NCBI RefSeq assembly: GCF_019968765.1
Contig: NZ_CP074149.1
Coordinates: 2,728,001-2,792,000 of the forward strand
Reading direction: 5' to 3'
Source of the DNA: Enterobacter sp. JBIWA008
GTDB taxonomy: Bacteria > Pseudomonadota > Gammaproteobacteria > Enterobacterales > Enterobacteriaceae
Length of the DNA: 64,000 nt
Of the stretch, positions 1 to 8,095 are shown in pieces. Made by a program: the position numbers and the translations under genes. Under the pieces are notes generated by a model that worked only from the letters and a program-made list of their open reading frames with translations, searched no databases and was not told the DNA's origin. Every line of letters starts with the position of its first letter. Position 1 is the first letter of the stretch.

Positions 1-1
1 T

Positions 2-841
2 GGGGCCCGTCTGGCGATGGGGTGTAACCTTGCCGCCTTTTTTACGGGTATTCCTCAGTTTTCGCTTCACGCCTGGTTCTTTGCTGTTGCCACGGCCATC
101 GGCTCTTACTTTGGCGCAAAATTTACCCTTCTGCCGCTATTTCGCATTCCCGTCAGAATGGTCAAAGTGAGTGCAGCGTCGCCGCTCACGCAAAGGCCCT
201 CTCAGGCTCGCCGCCGTTTCCGTCTCGGAATGTTGCTCTTTTTCGCTATGGTGGCATGGGCTCTGTGTACGGCTCTGAACCAGCCCAAACTCGGTCTGGC
301 GATGCTGTTCGGCGTGGGTTTTGGTCTGCTCATTGAACGCGCGCAGATCTGCTTTACCTCCGCGTTTCGCGATATGTGGATCACCGGCCGCACGATGATG
401 GCGAAGGCGATTATCGCCGGGATGGCGGTGAGCGCCATCGGAATCTTCAGCTATGTTCAGCTAGGCGTTGAACCGAAAATCATGTGGGCTGGCCCTAATG
501 CGGTGATTGGCGGTCTGCTGTTTGGCTTCGGGATTGTACTGGCCGGCGGGTGTGAAACCGGCTGGATGTACCGTGCCGTTGAAGGCCAGGTGCATTACTG
601 GTGGGTGGGCCTTGGAAATGTTATTGGCTCTACGATCCTGGCGTACTTCTGGGACGATCTGTCCCCAGTGCTGGCCACGAACTGGGATAAGGTCAACCTG
701 CTGAGCACCTTCGGCCCCCTCGGCGGCCTGCTGGTCACCTATGCCCTGCTGCTGGTCGCTTTTTTACTGGTTGTCGCGCAGGAGAAACGCTTCTTCCGCC
801 GTGCGAGTGTTAAAACAGAAACGCAGGAGAATGTTGCATGA
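2..841 (+). CDS. yedE: YedE/FdhT, selenium-metabolism membrane transporter (5' end cut by window)
   Basis: This is the C-terminal part (about 279 residues) of a YeeE/YedE-family inner-membrane protein. The E. coli protein is about 400 residues, so roughly 120 N-terminal residues lie left of the window; the frame is open back to base 2 and reads GARLAMGCNLAAFF, a typical internal YeeE/YedE segment. Several hydrophobic helices are visible, with the family's conserved cysteine segments AQICFTSAFRDMW and AGGCETGWMYRA. The family is linked to import of sulfur or selenium compounds, and YedE-YedF pairs are associated with selenium metabolism. It overlaps yedF by four bases (ATGA), which implies translational coupling. 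Family call is firm; the exact substrate is inferred. Confidence 0.9.
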   Translation, partial: GARLAMGCNLAAFFTGIPQFSLHAWFFAVATAIGSYFGAKFTLLPLFRIPVRMVKVSAASPLTQRPSQARRRFRLGMLLFFAMVAWALCTALNQPKLGLAMLFGVGFGLLIERAQICFTSAFRDMWITGRTMMAKAIIAGMAVSAIGIFSYVQLGVEPKIMWAGPNAVIGGLLFGFGIVLAGGCETGWMYRAVEGQVHYWWVGLGNVIGSTILAYFWDDLSPVLATNWDKVNLLSTFGPLGGLLVTYALLLVAFLLVVAQEKRFFRRASVKTETQENVA

Positions 842-1071
842 AAGAGATCGTGCCCGATTACCGTCTGGATATGGTCGGTGAACCCTGCCCTTATCCAGCT
901 GTTGCCACGCTTGAAGCGCTCCCGCAGCTTAAAAAAGGGGAAATTCTGGAAGTGGTCAGCGACTGCCCGCAGTCCATTAACAACATTCCGCTGGATGCGA
1001 AAAACCACGGCTACAGGGTGCTGGATATTCAGCAGGATGGCCCAACCATTCGCTATTGGATTCAAAAATGA
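838..1071 (+). CDS. yedF: YedF, TusA-like sulfurtransferase-family protein
   Basis: A 77-residue cytoplasmic protein of the TusA/SirA fold. The N-terminal segment DMVGEPCPYPAVATLEAL holds the family's CPxP motif; the cysteine is the sulfur- or selenium-carrying residue in TusA relatives. The start overlaps the yedE stop (ATGA), so the two genes form an operon. By analogy with other YeeE-TusA pairs, it probably accepts sulfur or selenium brought in by YedE. The size matches E. coli YedF. A hairpin follows the gene directly. Confidence 0.92.
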   Translation: MKEIVPDYRLDMVGEPCPYPAVATLEALPQLKKGEILEVVSDCPQSINNIPLDAKNHGYRVLDIQQDGPTIRYWIQK

Positions 1072-1077
1072 TCGCTG

Positions 1078-1097
1078 AAGGCCTCGTCAGAGGCCTT
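1078..1097 (+). terminator. Stem-loop after yedF
   Basis: Perfect 8-bp arms AAGGCCTC and GAGGCCTT with loop GTCA, followed by a short mixed T-rich stretch (TATCGTCTT). It lies 7 bases after the yedF stop, so it is the likely end of the yedEF transcript. The T-tract is weak. Confidence 0.6.
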
Positions 1098-1197
1098 TAT
1101 CGTCTTGAATTATAAGATATCTTGATTCACAGCAAAAACGCGTTTTTTGACTTAAGTAAAATCTCATTTCCCTTTTGAAGGAGGTTTTCGCGGTTTG

Positions 1198-1536
1198 ATG
1201 TATTTACGAGCTTTACTGGTTTTCGCCTTATTAATTCCCTTCCATGCGCTGTCCCTGAACTTCTCTTCTACCTTCCTGCGCCTTAATTGTCCGCAAAGAG
1301 GACTTGTCGAGGTTATTCTGCACGTTTATGACCATACCCAGGAACGATGGCACGGTCATTTTGAAACCGGCGCGGGACATAAACGCGCGGGTGATACCGA
1401 AATTATCCCGTTTGCCAACGGCGATATTCTTTTCCATTCCACGTCCAGCGACGCTTTCGGCTATTTATATGATGGGGAAAAGGTCCTGAGGCACTGCGAA
1501 AAACTTGATGAACGGCCGGTTTATCCGTCGTTTTGA
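1198..1536 (+). CDS. Small putative exported protein, unknown function
   Basis: A protein of about 112 residues that I do not recognise. The first 20 residues are hydrophobic (YLRALLVFALLIPFHALS), so it probably carries a signal peptide and is periplasmic; an N-terminal membrane anchor is the alternative. Two cysteines (in LNCPQRG and LRHCEKL) could form a disulfide. A strong AAGGAGGT ribosome site lies at 1178-1185. The in-frame TTG at 1195 is 10 bases from it and the ATG at 1198 is 13, so the start is uncertain by one codon. The gene sits alone between hairpins, facing ompW. The real signals (signal peptide, RBS, flanking terminators) make it a believable gene. Confidence 0.7.
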   Translation: MYLRALLVFALLIPFHALSLNFSSTFLRLNCPQRGLVEVILHVYDHTQERWHGHFETGAGHKRAGDTEIIPFANGDILFHSTSSDAFGYLYDGEKVLRHCEKLDERPVYPSF

Positions 1537-1548
1537 AGTGAGCAAAGC

Positions 1549-1573
1549 AAACTGGCCATCCTGTGGCCAGTTT
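1549..1573. terminator. Bidirectional stem-loop between the exported-protein gene and ompW
   Basis: Perfect 10-bp arms AAACTGGCCA and TGGCCAGTTT with a 5-base loop. It sits between two convergent genes and can end both transcripts, although the T-runs are only three bases long. Confidence 0.7.
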
Positions 1574-1581
1574 GACGGGGA

Positions 1582-2214
1582 TCAGAAACGATAACCCGCA
1601 GAGAACATAAACACCCACGGATCCAGGCGAGTATTGATACTCTGCTGCTGACCACCCGCCTTGAAGCGTACGTCCGTATCAATATCCATATACCAGACGG
1701 AGGCGTTAATTAACCAGTCTCGGTTAATCAGATAATCCAGCCCGACCTGCCCTGCCATGCCCCATGAATCTTTCAGGCTGAGGTCAGACAGACCGGCCTC
1801 TTTACCGGTATCGTTAAACTTCTCGTCAAAGAAGGTGGTGTAGTTCACACCGGCGCCAATATAAGGACGCACCTTGCTGCTTGAATCGCCAAAGTACCAT
1901 TGCGCCATCAGCGTTGGCGGTAAATGGTGAACCGTGGCGATATCACCGGTTGGCCCGAGGCCCACGCGATGACGGAACGGTGTTGCAGCCAGAAGCTCAA
2001 TACCCACGTTATCCGTCGCCATATAGGTAAAGGTTAAACCTAACTGGGTGTTATTACTGACGTTAAAACCGCCCATTTTCAGTACGTCATCCGATCCTTC
2101 AGTCGGGCGAACCGTTGCCGAACCGGCACGAATAAAGAATTCGCCTGCTTCATGCGCATACGCGCCGCCAGAGATACTGCTTAATACAAGGGCTGCCACC
2201 GCTAATTTTTTCAT
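1582..2214 (-). CDS. ompW: Outer membrane protein W
   Basis: A 210-residue OmpW-family outer-membrane beta-barrel. Residues 1-20 form a clear signal peptide ending in GGAYA before HEAGEFFIRAG, the usual mature start. The C-terminus MFSAGYRF ends in phenylalanine, as needed for Bam-dependent insertion. OmpW is an eight-stranded barrel with a hydrophobic channel, induced by oxygen limitation and several stresses, and it is the colicin S4 receptor in E. coli. The gene has its own promoter region (2215-2496) with an FNR-like box and a 19-bp palindrome. Length matches the family. Confidence 0.96.
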   Translation of the reverse strand: MKKLAVAALVLSSISGGAYAHEAGEFFIRAGSATVRPTEGSDDVLKMGGFNVSNNTQLGLTFTYMATDNVGIELLAATPFRHRVGLGPTGDIATVHHLPPTLMAQWYFGDSSSKVRPYIGAGVNYTTFFDEKFNDTGKEAGLSDLSLKDSWGMAGQVGLDYLINRDWLINASVWYMDIDTDVRFKAGGQQQSINTRLDPWVFMFSAGYRF

Positions 2215-2274
2215 ATCCGCTCCATCGTTGTGGTTTTAATCGCGGATGAGAATATACTCATAAAAGAGTAATAA

Positions 2275-2332
2275 GTGATCTGCCACAGATCACATTAAAA
2301 CCAGTAAGTTAACATTCATTGATCTGGGTTAA
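2275..2332. promoter_or_regulatory. ompW upstream sites: 19-bp palindrome and FNR-like box
   Basis: GTGATCTGCCACAGATCAC at 2275-2293 is a perfect palindrome with 8-bp arms and a 3-base centre. At 2319-2332, TTGATCTGGGTTAA matches the FNR consensus TTGAT-N4-ATCAA at eight of ten defined bases. ompW is reported to respond to FNR in E. coli, which fits the second site. What binds the palindrome is not known to me; its spacing fits neither CRP nor FNR. Confidence 0.5.
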
Positions 2333-2496
2333 TTTTTTGTGGCGGGTTGAAAAACAATAAGTTGTTTCCATGTCAATTTTTGGCATTTCACAGTTACAAA
2401 ATTTTCCCTTTTCCCCCTCTTGCTCTTCCTCTGGCGGCTGGATAATTTATCGCTCTCACAAGTTGATTTGATGCGTTCTTCTTTAGCAGGTGTGCC

Positions 2497-2901
2497 ATGA
2501 GTGATATTAACCCGTGCATGACGTGCGGAGCCTGTTGTGCGTATTTTCGAGTCTCTTTCTACTGGGCCGAGGCCAGCGATGGCGGCGGTACCGTTCCGGT
2601 TCATCTTACCGAGCCGTTAACCCCCTTTCTGCGCTGCATGAGCGGAACAAACCAAAAGCAGGCCCGCTGCGTAGCGCTACAGGGGGAGCCCGGAGTCTCT
2701 ACCCGGTGTGCTATCTACGAGGATCGCCCCAGTCCGTGCCGGGAATTTGCCATGTCGGGGGAAGATGGGCAGGTCAACGAAGCCTGTAACCGCGCCCGGG
2801 CCCGCGTTGGATTACCGCCGCTTTACAAAGATATGCTTTTCCATACAAGCCTTGATGCTGCCACAGCAGGTGCATCCGGTGTACAATTGCCGGCTAATTA
2901 A
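2497..2901 (+). CDS. YkgJ-family cysteine-cluster protein
   Basis: A 134-residue cytoplasmic protein with the cysteine-cluster signature near the N-terminus ([17 protein letters not shown], residues 5-21) and further cysteines in [28 protein letters not shown] and EACNRAR. The family is thought to bind a metal or an iron-sulfur cluster; no reaction is established. The start is ATG after AGCAGGTG. It lies just upstream of yciC (25-base gap) in the same direction and may be cotranscribed with it. Confidence 0.85.
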   Translation: MSDINPCMTCGACCAYFRVSFYWAEASDGGGTVPVHLTEPLTPFLRCMSGTNQKQARCVALQGEPGVSTRCAIYEDRPSPCREFAMSGEDGQVNEACNRARARVGLPPLYKDMLFHTSLDAATAGASGVQLPAN

Positions 2902-2926
2902 CACCTGCAATACTCAAGGAGAGTGC

Positions 2927-3670
2927 ATGTCTATCACGGCGAAGTCTGTCTACCGTGACACGGGAAACTTTTTCCGCAATCAGTTCATAACCCTTTTACT
3001 GATCGCGTTGCTATGTGCCTTTATCACGGTGGTGCTGGGCCATGCCTTCTCACCGAGCGATGAACAGATTGCCAGCCTGAGCCAGGGTGACCACCTTGCC
3101 GGAAGCGTTGGGCTATTTGAACTGGTGCAGAACATGACGCCGGAGCAGCAGCAAATTCTGTTGCGGGCGTCTGCCGCATCCACGTTCTCAGGCCTGATTG
3201 GTAATGCAATCCTGGCGGGCGGCGTTTTGCTGATGATTCAGCTGGTATCGGCGGGTCACCGGGTCAGCGCCTTACGGGCGATTGGTGCCAGTGCGCCAGT
3301 TTTACCTAAGCTGTTTATCCTGATCTTTTTAACCACCATGCTGGTACAAATGGGGATTATGCTGGTCGTGGTGCCGGGCGTATTACTGGCTATCGTGCTC
3401 TCATTTGCGCCTGTGATGGTCGTGCAGGATAAGATGGGGATTTTTACCGCGATGCGCAGCAGTATCAGACTGGCATGGGCTAACATGCGTCTGGTGGCTC
3501 CCGCCGTGATCGGCTGGCTGCTCGCCAAAACGCTCCTGCTATTGTTTGCACCGAATTTTGCGGTATTAACGCCCAATGTTGGCGCGGTAGTGGCGAATAC
3601 GCTGAGCAATCTGATTTCAGCGGTACTGCTGGTCTATCTGTTCCGCCTCTATATGTTAATTCGTCAGTAA
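2927..3670 (+). CDS. yciC: YciC, UPF0259 membrane protein
   Basis: A 247-residue inner-membrane protein of the UPF0259 family, about six hydrophobic helices. An in-frame extension further upstream exists but overlaps the preceding gene; I chose ATG 2927 because AAGGAGAG lies just before it and it gives exactly the 247 residues of E. coli YciC. The function is not known. It is followed by yciB and yciA in the same order as in E. coli. Confidence 0.93.
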   Translation: MSITAKSVYRDTGNFFRNQFITLLLIALLCAFITVVLGHAFSPSDEQIASLSQGDHLAGSVGLFELVQNMTPEQQQILLRASAASTFSGLIGNAILAGGVLLMIQLVSAGHRVSALRAIGASAPVLPKLFILIFLTTMLVQMGIMLVVVPGVLLAIVLSFAPVMVVQDKMGIFTAMRSSIRLAWANMRLVAPAVIGWLLAKTLLLLFAPNFAVLTPNVGAVVANTLSNLISAVLLVYLFRLYMLIRQ

Positions 3671-3726
3671 TCCTGAGGCGGGGGGCATCGCTGTCTCCCG
3701 CCCCGCTCAGAAGATGGAATCACAGA

Positions 3727-4266
3727 ATGAAGCAGTTTCTTGATTTTTTACCGCTCGTGGTCTTTTTTGCTTTTTATAAGCTTTACGATATTTATGCCGC
3801 GACCACTGCGCTGATCGTTGCAACCGCCGTCGTGCTGATCTACAGCTGGGTTCGCTATCGTAAAGTCGAAAAAATGGCGCTGGTTACCTTCGTTCTGGTC
3901 GCCGTATTCGGCGGGCTTACGCTGTTCTTCCACAACGATGAGTTTATTAAGTGGAAAGTGACCGTTATTTACGCGTTGTTTGCGGGCGCATTGTTAATTA
4001 GCCAGTGGGTCATGAAAAAGCCGCTGATCCAGCGCATGCTGGGCAAAGAGCTGACGCTGCCTCAGGAAGTCTGGTCCCGTTTGAATATCGCCTGGGCGAT
4101 CTTCTTTATTCTCTGTGGTCTTGCCAATATCTATATCGCCTTCTGGCTGCCGCAGAATATCTGGGTCAACTTTAAGGTCTTCGGCCTGACCGCGCTGACG
4201 CTTATCTTCACGCTGTTAAGCGGCGTATACATCTATCGCCACATGCCGCAGGACGACAAGCACTGA
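3727..4266 (+). CDS. yciB: YciB, inner-membrane septation protein (IspZ family)
   Basis: A 179-residue integral membrane protein with about five transmembrane helices and the typical start [20 protein letters not shown]. The family is required for septation in Shigella, and E. coli YciB interacts with cell-elongation and division proteins and affects envelope integrity. Length equals the E. coli protein. It follows yciC after 56 bases and is followed by a strong hairpin before yciA. Confidence 0.95.
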   Translation: MKQFLDFLPLVVFFAFYKLYDIYAATTALIVATAVVLIYSWVRYRKVEKMALVTFVLVAVFGGLTLFFHNDEFIKWKVTVIYALFAGALLISQWVMKKPLIQRMLGKELTLPQEVWSRLNIAWAIFFILCGLANIYIAFWLPQNIWVNFKVFGLTALTLIFTLLSGVYIYRHMPQDDKH

Positions 4267-4275
4267 TTAATGACT

Positions 4276-4306
4276 GACCAGAACGTCAACGACAGGCGTT
4301 CTGGTC
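4276..4306 (+). terminator. Stem-loop between yciB and yciA
   Basis: Perfect 10-bp arms GACCAGAACG and CGTTCTGGTC around an 11-base loop, followed by TATTCTCT rather than a clean T-run. It may attenuate or end yciCB transcription, or stabilise the 3' end. Confidence 0.5.
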
Positions 4307-4370
4307 TATTCTCTCCGCACGCGAATCATAGTAGCATCCCGCCTGAAGTCTTCCGTTACGAGTTAAAACA

Positions 4371-4766
4371 ATGACAACAACTAACGCCCCTCAGGGCGAA
4401 CTGGTTTTACGCACACTGGCAATGCCCGCTGACACCAATGCCAATGGCGATATTTTTGGCGGCTGGCTGATGTCGCAGATGGATATGGGCGGCGCAATTC
4501 TGGCAAAAGAGATCGCCCACGGGCGCGTGGTGACTGTACGAGTGGACGGCATGACCTTCCTGCGCCCGGTTGCGGTGGGAGATGTGGTTTGCTGCTACGC
4601 GCGCTGCGTGAAACGCGGTAATACCTCCATTTCCATCAACATCGAAGTCTGGGTGAAGAAAGTCTCTTCTGAACCTATTGGGCAGCGTTATAAGGCCACT
4701 GAAGCACTGTTTATTTATGTCGCAGTGGATAGCGAGGGCAAACCTCGTCAACTTCCCCAGGCCTGA
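4371..4766 (+). CDS. yciA: YciA acyl-CoA thioesterase
   Basis: A 131-residue hotdog-fold thioesterase that hydrolyses a broad range of acyl-CoA esters in the cytoplasm. The segment PADTNANGDIFGGWLMSQMD (residues 19-38) carries the conserved N-G-D-IFGGW motif with the catalytic aspartate and the start of the central hotdog helix. RVDGMTFLRPVAVGDVV follows as the next conserved block. It is the last gene of the yciCBA group and ends at a bidirectional terminator shared with tonB. Confidence 0.95.
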   Translation: MTTTNAPQGELVLRTLAMPADTNANGDIFGGWLMSQMDMGGAILAKEIAHGRVVTVRVDGMTFLRPVAVGDVVCCYARCVKRGNTSISINIEVWVKKVSSEPIGQRYKATEALFIYVAVDSEGKPRQLPQA

Positions 4767-4775
4767 TCGACAGGC

Positions 4776-4807
4776 AAAAAAAAGCCTCCATCAGGAGGCT
4801 TTTTTTA
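4776..4807. terminator. Bidirectional terminator shared by yciA and tonB
   Basis: AGCCTCC-atca-GGAGGCT flanked by an A-run on the left and a T-run on the right, so it works in both directions. The tonB stop codon (4805-4807) lies inside the T-run, so the tonB coding end and the terminator overlap. Confidence 0.93.
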
Positions 4808-5527
4808 TTCCATCTGTGCCCCGCCGTTCAGGCGGAAAACAATATTCACAATCAGTCCGTTGCCCGGTTTTCCTGCTTCATAGCGCCATCTGCGCATCGC
4901 CGATTTCACTTCACGCTCAAACATATTAGAAGGCTGAGCGGACAAGATTTCCACATTATCCACGCGGCCATCGGCAGTGACGTCAAATTTTACCCGTACG
5001 CGGCCTTCAATACGTAAGGCCTGCGCTCGCGCCGGATACTGAGGCTGGTTGCGACTCAGCGCGCGCGGGCCCGCGGGGGCACTGACTGTCGGCTTAGGCG
5101 CGGTTGCGGTGTTATTCATCACCGGACGCGAAGGCGCCGCATTCTCCACCGTCTGGGTCGCACGCGGTTCAACCGGACGTTCCTCGCGTTTCGGACGCTC
5201 CTCGACCTTCTTCACCGGTTTTGGCTTCGGCTTAGGTTTTGGCTTCGGTTCAGGCTTGTGGATCACCACCGGCGCTTCCTTCGGTGGCGCCGGAACTGGC
5301 TCGGGCTCTGGCTCAGGTTCAGCCACCGGCTGCGGTGGCGGAGGTGCTACCTGCGGCGGTTCGAGATCCGCTGGCGATACCATCGTCACCGAAATCGGCT
5401 GCGCGGGCGCGGGCATTTCAATAACCTGATGAACCGAGGTATACAGTAAACCCGCCACAACAGCACCGTGAATCACGACAGAAAGCAGCGTCGGCCAGGG
5501 AAAGCGGCGAGGTAAATCAAGGGTCAT
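4805..5527 (-). CDS. tonB: TonB energy transducer
   Basis: A 240-residue periplasm-spanning protein that passes proton-motive energy from ExbB-ExbD to outer-membrane siderophore and B12 receptors. Seen in order: cytoplasmic MTLDLPRRFPWPT, one membrane helix with the SxxxH motif (SVVIHGAVVAGLLY), a long Pro-rich spacer with Glu-Pro and Lys-Pro repeats (about residues 60-120), and the C-terminal domain (ALSRNQPQYPARAQALRIEG). An in-frame start 17 codons upstream exists, but MTLDLPRR matches E. coli TonB. A candidate Fur box lies upstream. The gene ends inside its terminator. Confidence 0.97.
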   Translation of the reverse strand: MTLDLPRRFPWPTLLSVVIHGAVVAGLLYTSVHQVIEMPAPAQPISVTMVSPADLEPPQVAPPPPQPVAEPEPEPEPVPAPPKEAPVVIHKPEPKPKPKPKPKPVKKVEERPKREERPVEPRATQTVENAAPSRPVMNNTATAPKPTVSAPAGPRALSRNQPQYPARAQALRIEGRVRVKFDVTADGRVDNVEILSAQPSNMFEREVKSAMRRWRYEAGKPGNGLIVNIVFRLNGGAQME

Positions 5528-5574
5528 CGAAGTCATAATCATCAACGTTAAAAAACCGAACACTGATTTTAAAT

Positions 5575-5593
5575 GCAAATAGCAATCATATTC
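5575..5593. promoter_or_regulatory. Candidate Fur box upstream of tonB
   Basis: GCAAATAGCAATCATATTC matches the 19-bp Fur consensus GATAATGATAATCATTATC at about 12 positions, best in the right half. It lies about 50 bases before the tonB start. tonB is iron-regulated by Fur in E. coli. Confidence 0.5.
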
Positions 5594-5747
5594 AATAAGA
5601 CACTTTGTTCTGACGCAACTTTAGCGCCTGAGAGGCCAAAAAAGGCTCATTCGGATCAGGGTATTAACATTGTTTTTATTTTACATTGCAGTCGTTAGCC
5701 CTTTCACATAACGTAACTCGCACTTTTACTGGTTAAGGAGCTTCGCC

Positions 5748-6044
5748 GTGTTTTACGTGATTTACTCTGAAGATGTTGCCGATTCACTCGAAAAACGCCA
5801 GTCTGTACGCCCTGCGCATCTGGCACGTTTGCAGCTGCTCCAGGATGAGGGCCGTTTACTCACCGCCGGCCCAATGCCTGCAGTAGATAGCAACGATCCT
5901 GGCGCCGCCGGTTTTGCCGGTTCCACAGTGATTGCTGAGTTTGAATCTCAGGAAAGCGCTCAGGCATGGGCTGACGCAGATCCGTACGTTGCCGTAGGTG
6001 TGTATGCGAAAGTAACGGTTCGACCGTATAAGAAAGTGTTCTGA
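5748..6044 (+). CDS. yciI: YciI family protein
   Basis: A 98-residue soluble protein of the YciI/YCII-related fold (ferredoxin-like, related to muconolactone isomerase). Conserved [18 protein letters not shown] and the GPMP-DSNDPG segment hold the family's His and Asp. Its role in cells is not established. The start is GTG at 5748, with AAGGAG at 5735-5740; E. coli yciI also begins at this position. A terminator follows at once. Confidence 0.93.
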   Translation: MFYVIYSEDVADSLEKRQSVRPAHLARLQLLQDEGRLLTAGPMPAVDSNDPGAAGFAGSTVIAEFESQESAQAWADADPYVAVGVYAKVTVRPYKKVF

Positions 6045-6051
6045 TACCAAA

Positions 6052-6075
6052 GCGGCTCCGAAAGGAGCCTTTTTT
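6052..6075 (+). terminator. Terminator after yciI
   Basis: GGCTCC-gaaa-GGAGCC followed by six T residues, eight bases after the yciI stop. A standard intrinsic terminator. Confidence 0.9.
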
Positions 6076-6085
6076 ATGGCGGCGG

Positions 6086-6939
6086 CTATGCGTCTCTATG
6101 CCGGGTAAACTGCTGCTCTATGATAAGGCTTCCCCACTGGTCGCCTTCCCACACTTTTACCAGCGTAGATCCAAACGAGTCGTACAGACACCGGGCGGCG
6201 GTAAGCTTATTGAGTGTCCAGAGATGCACGGCAGAGAAACCAACACTGTCGCAAAAGCGCATCGCTTCGGTCAGCAGTTTTTTTCCCCACCCCATGTCCC
6301 CGGCAACCATCGTCAAGAATAAACCAGCGAAGATGGGCTTCACCCGGCGCCAAATCTTCGCCATCTATCGCCACTGACCCCACTATCCTGCCGTTCATCA
6401 CCGCCAGCCAGATCTGGTTGCATGTCTTATCCAACCGTTCACTAAATTCTGCAACCCCTGCACTATCGTGAGCTCGTCGGAGTGCGTGTCGTTACCCGTC
6501 TCACGGCATGCCAGCAGCGCGTTGGCATAGAGGGAGAGTCCCTCAGAAATGGTCTGCTGCTGGGCAGGAGCAAGAGGCTTTATTGCTGAGACCACGCGCT
6601 CATTGCTAAAGATATTAATTTTACTGACCGTCCCATGACCTTTCGCGGTCAGCCTGAAACTCTTAGCTCTCGGATCTTCAGCTGAAGTCACCTCCTCCAG
6701 TTCGCCCGCTGCAATCAGGCGAGCCAGCATCCGGCTGACGATGGACTTTTCCAGGCCCAGCAGTTGCACCAGCTGACTCGCCGTCATTTCTTTGCGTAGG
6801 GCAGGGTTTGGACGGCCGAAGGTGAGTAATTCGTTGAGGCCTGGGTAGACTCATAAAACCTAACTCTCACACCATCAGGCGAGAGGAACGTCGAATAACA
6901 CTGACTACCGGGGTTTCGCTGTGCATATTTTGCCCGCAT
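6086..6939 (-). pseudogene. Decayed MarR-GNAT fusion (HTH regulator plus N-acetyltransferase)
   Basis: Pieces of one bifunctional MarR/GNAT gene lie in different frames. From ATG 6939 the frame gives TQASTNYSPSAVQTL, typical of the MarR N-terminus, then stops near 6786. MarR wing sequence resumes in another frame (TASQLVQLLGLEKSIVSRML, 6398-6787). Near 6465 the frame changes again to GVAEFSERLDKTCNQIWLAV, and the 40-50 residues that normally join the two domains are missing. Near 6284 a run of seven A (minus strand) shifts the frame a third time, after GHGVGKK, into LLTEAMRFCDSVGFSAVHLW, the GNAT acetyl-CoA region. Intact relatives are about 300 residues long. With one deletion and three shifts it cannot make the full protein; one shift alone could have been a sequencing error. 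Confidence 0.85.
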
Positions 6940-6969
6940 CATTTAGTTTCACCATACAACTAAATGATG
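6937..6969. promoter_or_regulatory. 33-bp palindromic operator over the MarR-GNAT promoter
   Basis: CATCATTTAGTT and AACTAAATGATG form perfect 12-bp arms around a 9-base centre. On the minus strand a TTGACA box (6975-6980) precedes it and a TATGGT box falls in the centre (about 19-bp spacing), so bound repressor would block the promoter. MarR-type dimers bind such AT-rich palindromes. The left edge touches the ATG at 6939. Confidence 0.6.
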
Positions 6970-6988
6970 AGGAATTGTCAAACAGAAT

Positions 6989-7013
6989 TAAAAAGGCTCC
7001 CTCAGGAGCCTTT
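6989..7013 (-). terminator. Terminator after leuE
   Basis: Read on the minus strand, AAAGGCTCC-tgag-GGAGCCTTTTT is followed by AATTC. It lies a few bases after the leuE stop. Confidence 0.85.
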
Positions 7014-7016
7014 CAA

Positions 7017-7652
7017 TCAATGTAGCGACGCCAACCTCGCCGCAAATCCAACAAACAGCAACCCTATCAGCCCGTTCCCCAGCGTTGCCATTTTCTTTTT
7101 CGTTTTGAGATAGCGTGTGACAAACGCACCGGAGAAGATCAGGAAGCTCATGTACGTAAAGCTTATTAACTCCAGCGTCGTCGCGAGGATCAGGAAAGAA
7201 GTGCCGGTGCTCTGTGCATTCACGTCAATGAACTGAACAAAGAACGATACGTAGAACAGGATCGCTTTGGGATTGGTCAGACTTAACACCAGCGAACGTT
7301 TCATGATCATACTGGCTGGTTCAGGGCCACTCTCATGGGCGTTTTTCTGACGATTCACCACCGACCAGAGCATTTTGCCCCCCAGCCAGAGCAGATAGAA
7401 AGCCCCGAGATAGCGCACGATATTAAACAGTACGGGGGTGGTCTGGATCAATGCCGCGACGCCCGCCCAGGCAAGAAACATCAGAACCGCATCGCCGATA
7501 AATACGCCCAACGCGGCAAGATATCCTTTTTTAACGCCGTGTCCAATTCCGGTTTTGAGCACAAACAGGGTATTCGGCCCCGGTACCAGCACGATAAAAA
7601 ACGCGCCAACAACATACGTCCAGAAATTCAGTACGCCAAACTCCGCAAACAC
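7017..7652 (-). CDS. leuE: LeuE leucine exporter (LysE/RhtB family)
   Basis: A 211-residue inner-membrane exporter, about six helices. The start [20 protein letters not shown] carries the LysE/RhtB family VPGPN motif, and [20 protein letters not shown] is the second family signature. The sequence follows E. coli LeuE (YeaS, 212 residues) closely along its length; that protein exports leucine and some other amino acids. In E. coli leuE lies elsewhere on the chromosome; here it occupies, with the decayed MarR-GNAT gene, the place where E. coli has kch. It is a single-gene unit with its own terminator. Confidence 0.93.
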   Translation of the reverse strand: MFAEFGVLNFWTYVVGAFFIVLVPGPNTLFVLKTGIGHGVKKGYLAALGVFIGDAVLMFLAWAGVAALIQTTPVLFNIVRYLGAFYLLWLGGKMLWSVVNRQKNAHESGPEPASMIMKRSLVLSLTNPKAILFYVSFFVQFIDVNAQSTGTSFLILATTLELISFTYMSFLIFSGAFVTRYLKTKKKMATLGNGLIGLLFVGFAARLASLH

Positions 7653-7763
7653 TTCTCCCTCCTTTTGCTAAACACAGCAGGAATAGCGCTGCAAATACGC
7701 TATTCCCCAAAAAATCAGACGCTATAAAATCAGCGGGCATCAGTTACGGTGCCCTCATGGTAC

Positions 7764-7937
7764 TCAGATATCCTGGACTGCAAACAACAACGCATTGCGG
7801 TGCCGGGTCAATCCACATTTTCTGATGGCGTGAATACGCATATTGCGGCGGGATTGTGCTTCCAGCCAACGAGCCTTGCGACGACTCACCTGTCGCAACA
7901 TGCGCCAGCGCCCTACTTCTGTTCTACTGCGCTTCAT
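7764..7937 (-). CDS. yciY: YciY, small basic protein
   Basis: A 57-residue very basic protein beginning MKRSRTEVGRWRM and ending LLFAVQDI, which I recognise as YciY, a small conserved enterobacterial protein coded divergently from clsA. Arginine and lysine make up nearly a third of it (for example RRKARW, SRRNMRIHAIRK), so nucleic-acid or membrane binding is possible but unproven. Same place and orientation as in E. coli. Confidence 0.85.
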   Translation of the reverse strand: MKRSRTEVGRWRMLRQVSRRKARWLEAQSRRNMRIHAIRKCGLTRHRNALLFAVQDI

Positions 7938-8095
7938 GTCTACAACTCTTTCTCTAACACTTTTTCTCTAAAAGAAAGGCCATTATAAACCCAACCCGGC
8001 AGCAAACCAGCGCTTTTACCTGGCGTTTTTATTTGCCAGATGAATCCTGATGCGTACACTCATAACAATACGCTTTCAAAAGGATTTTTTTACCT

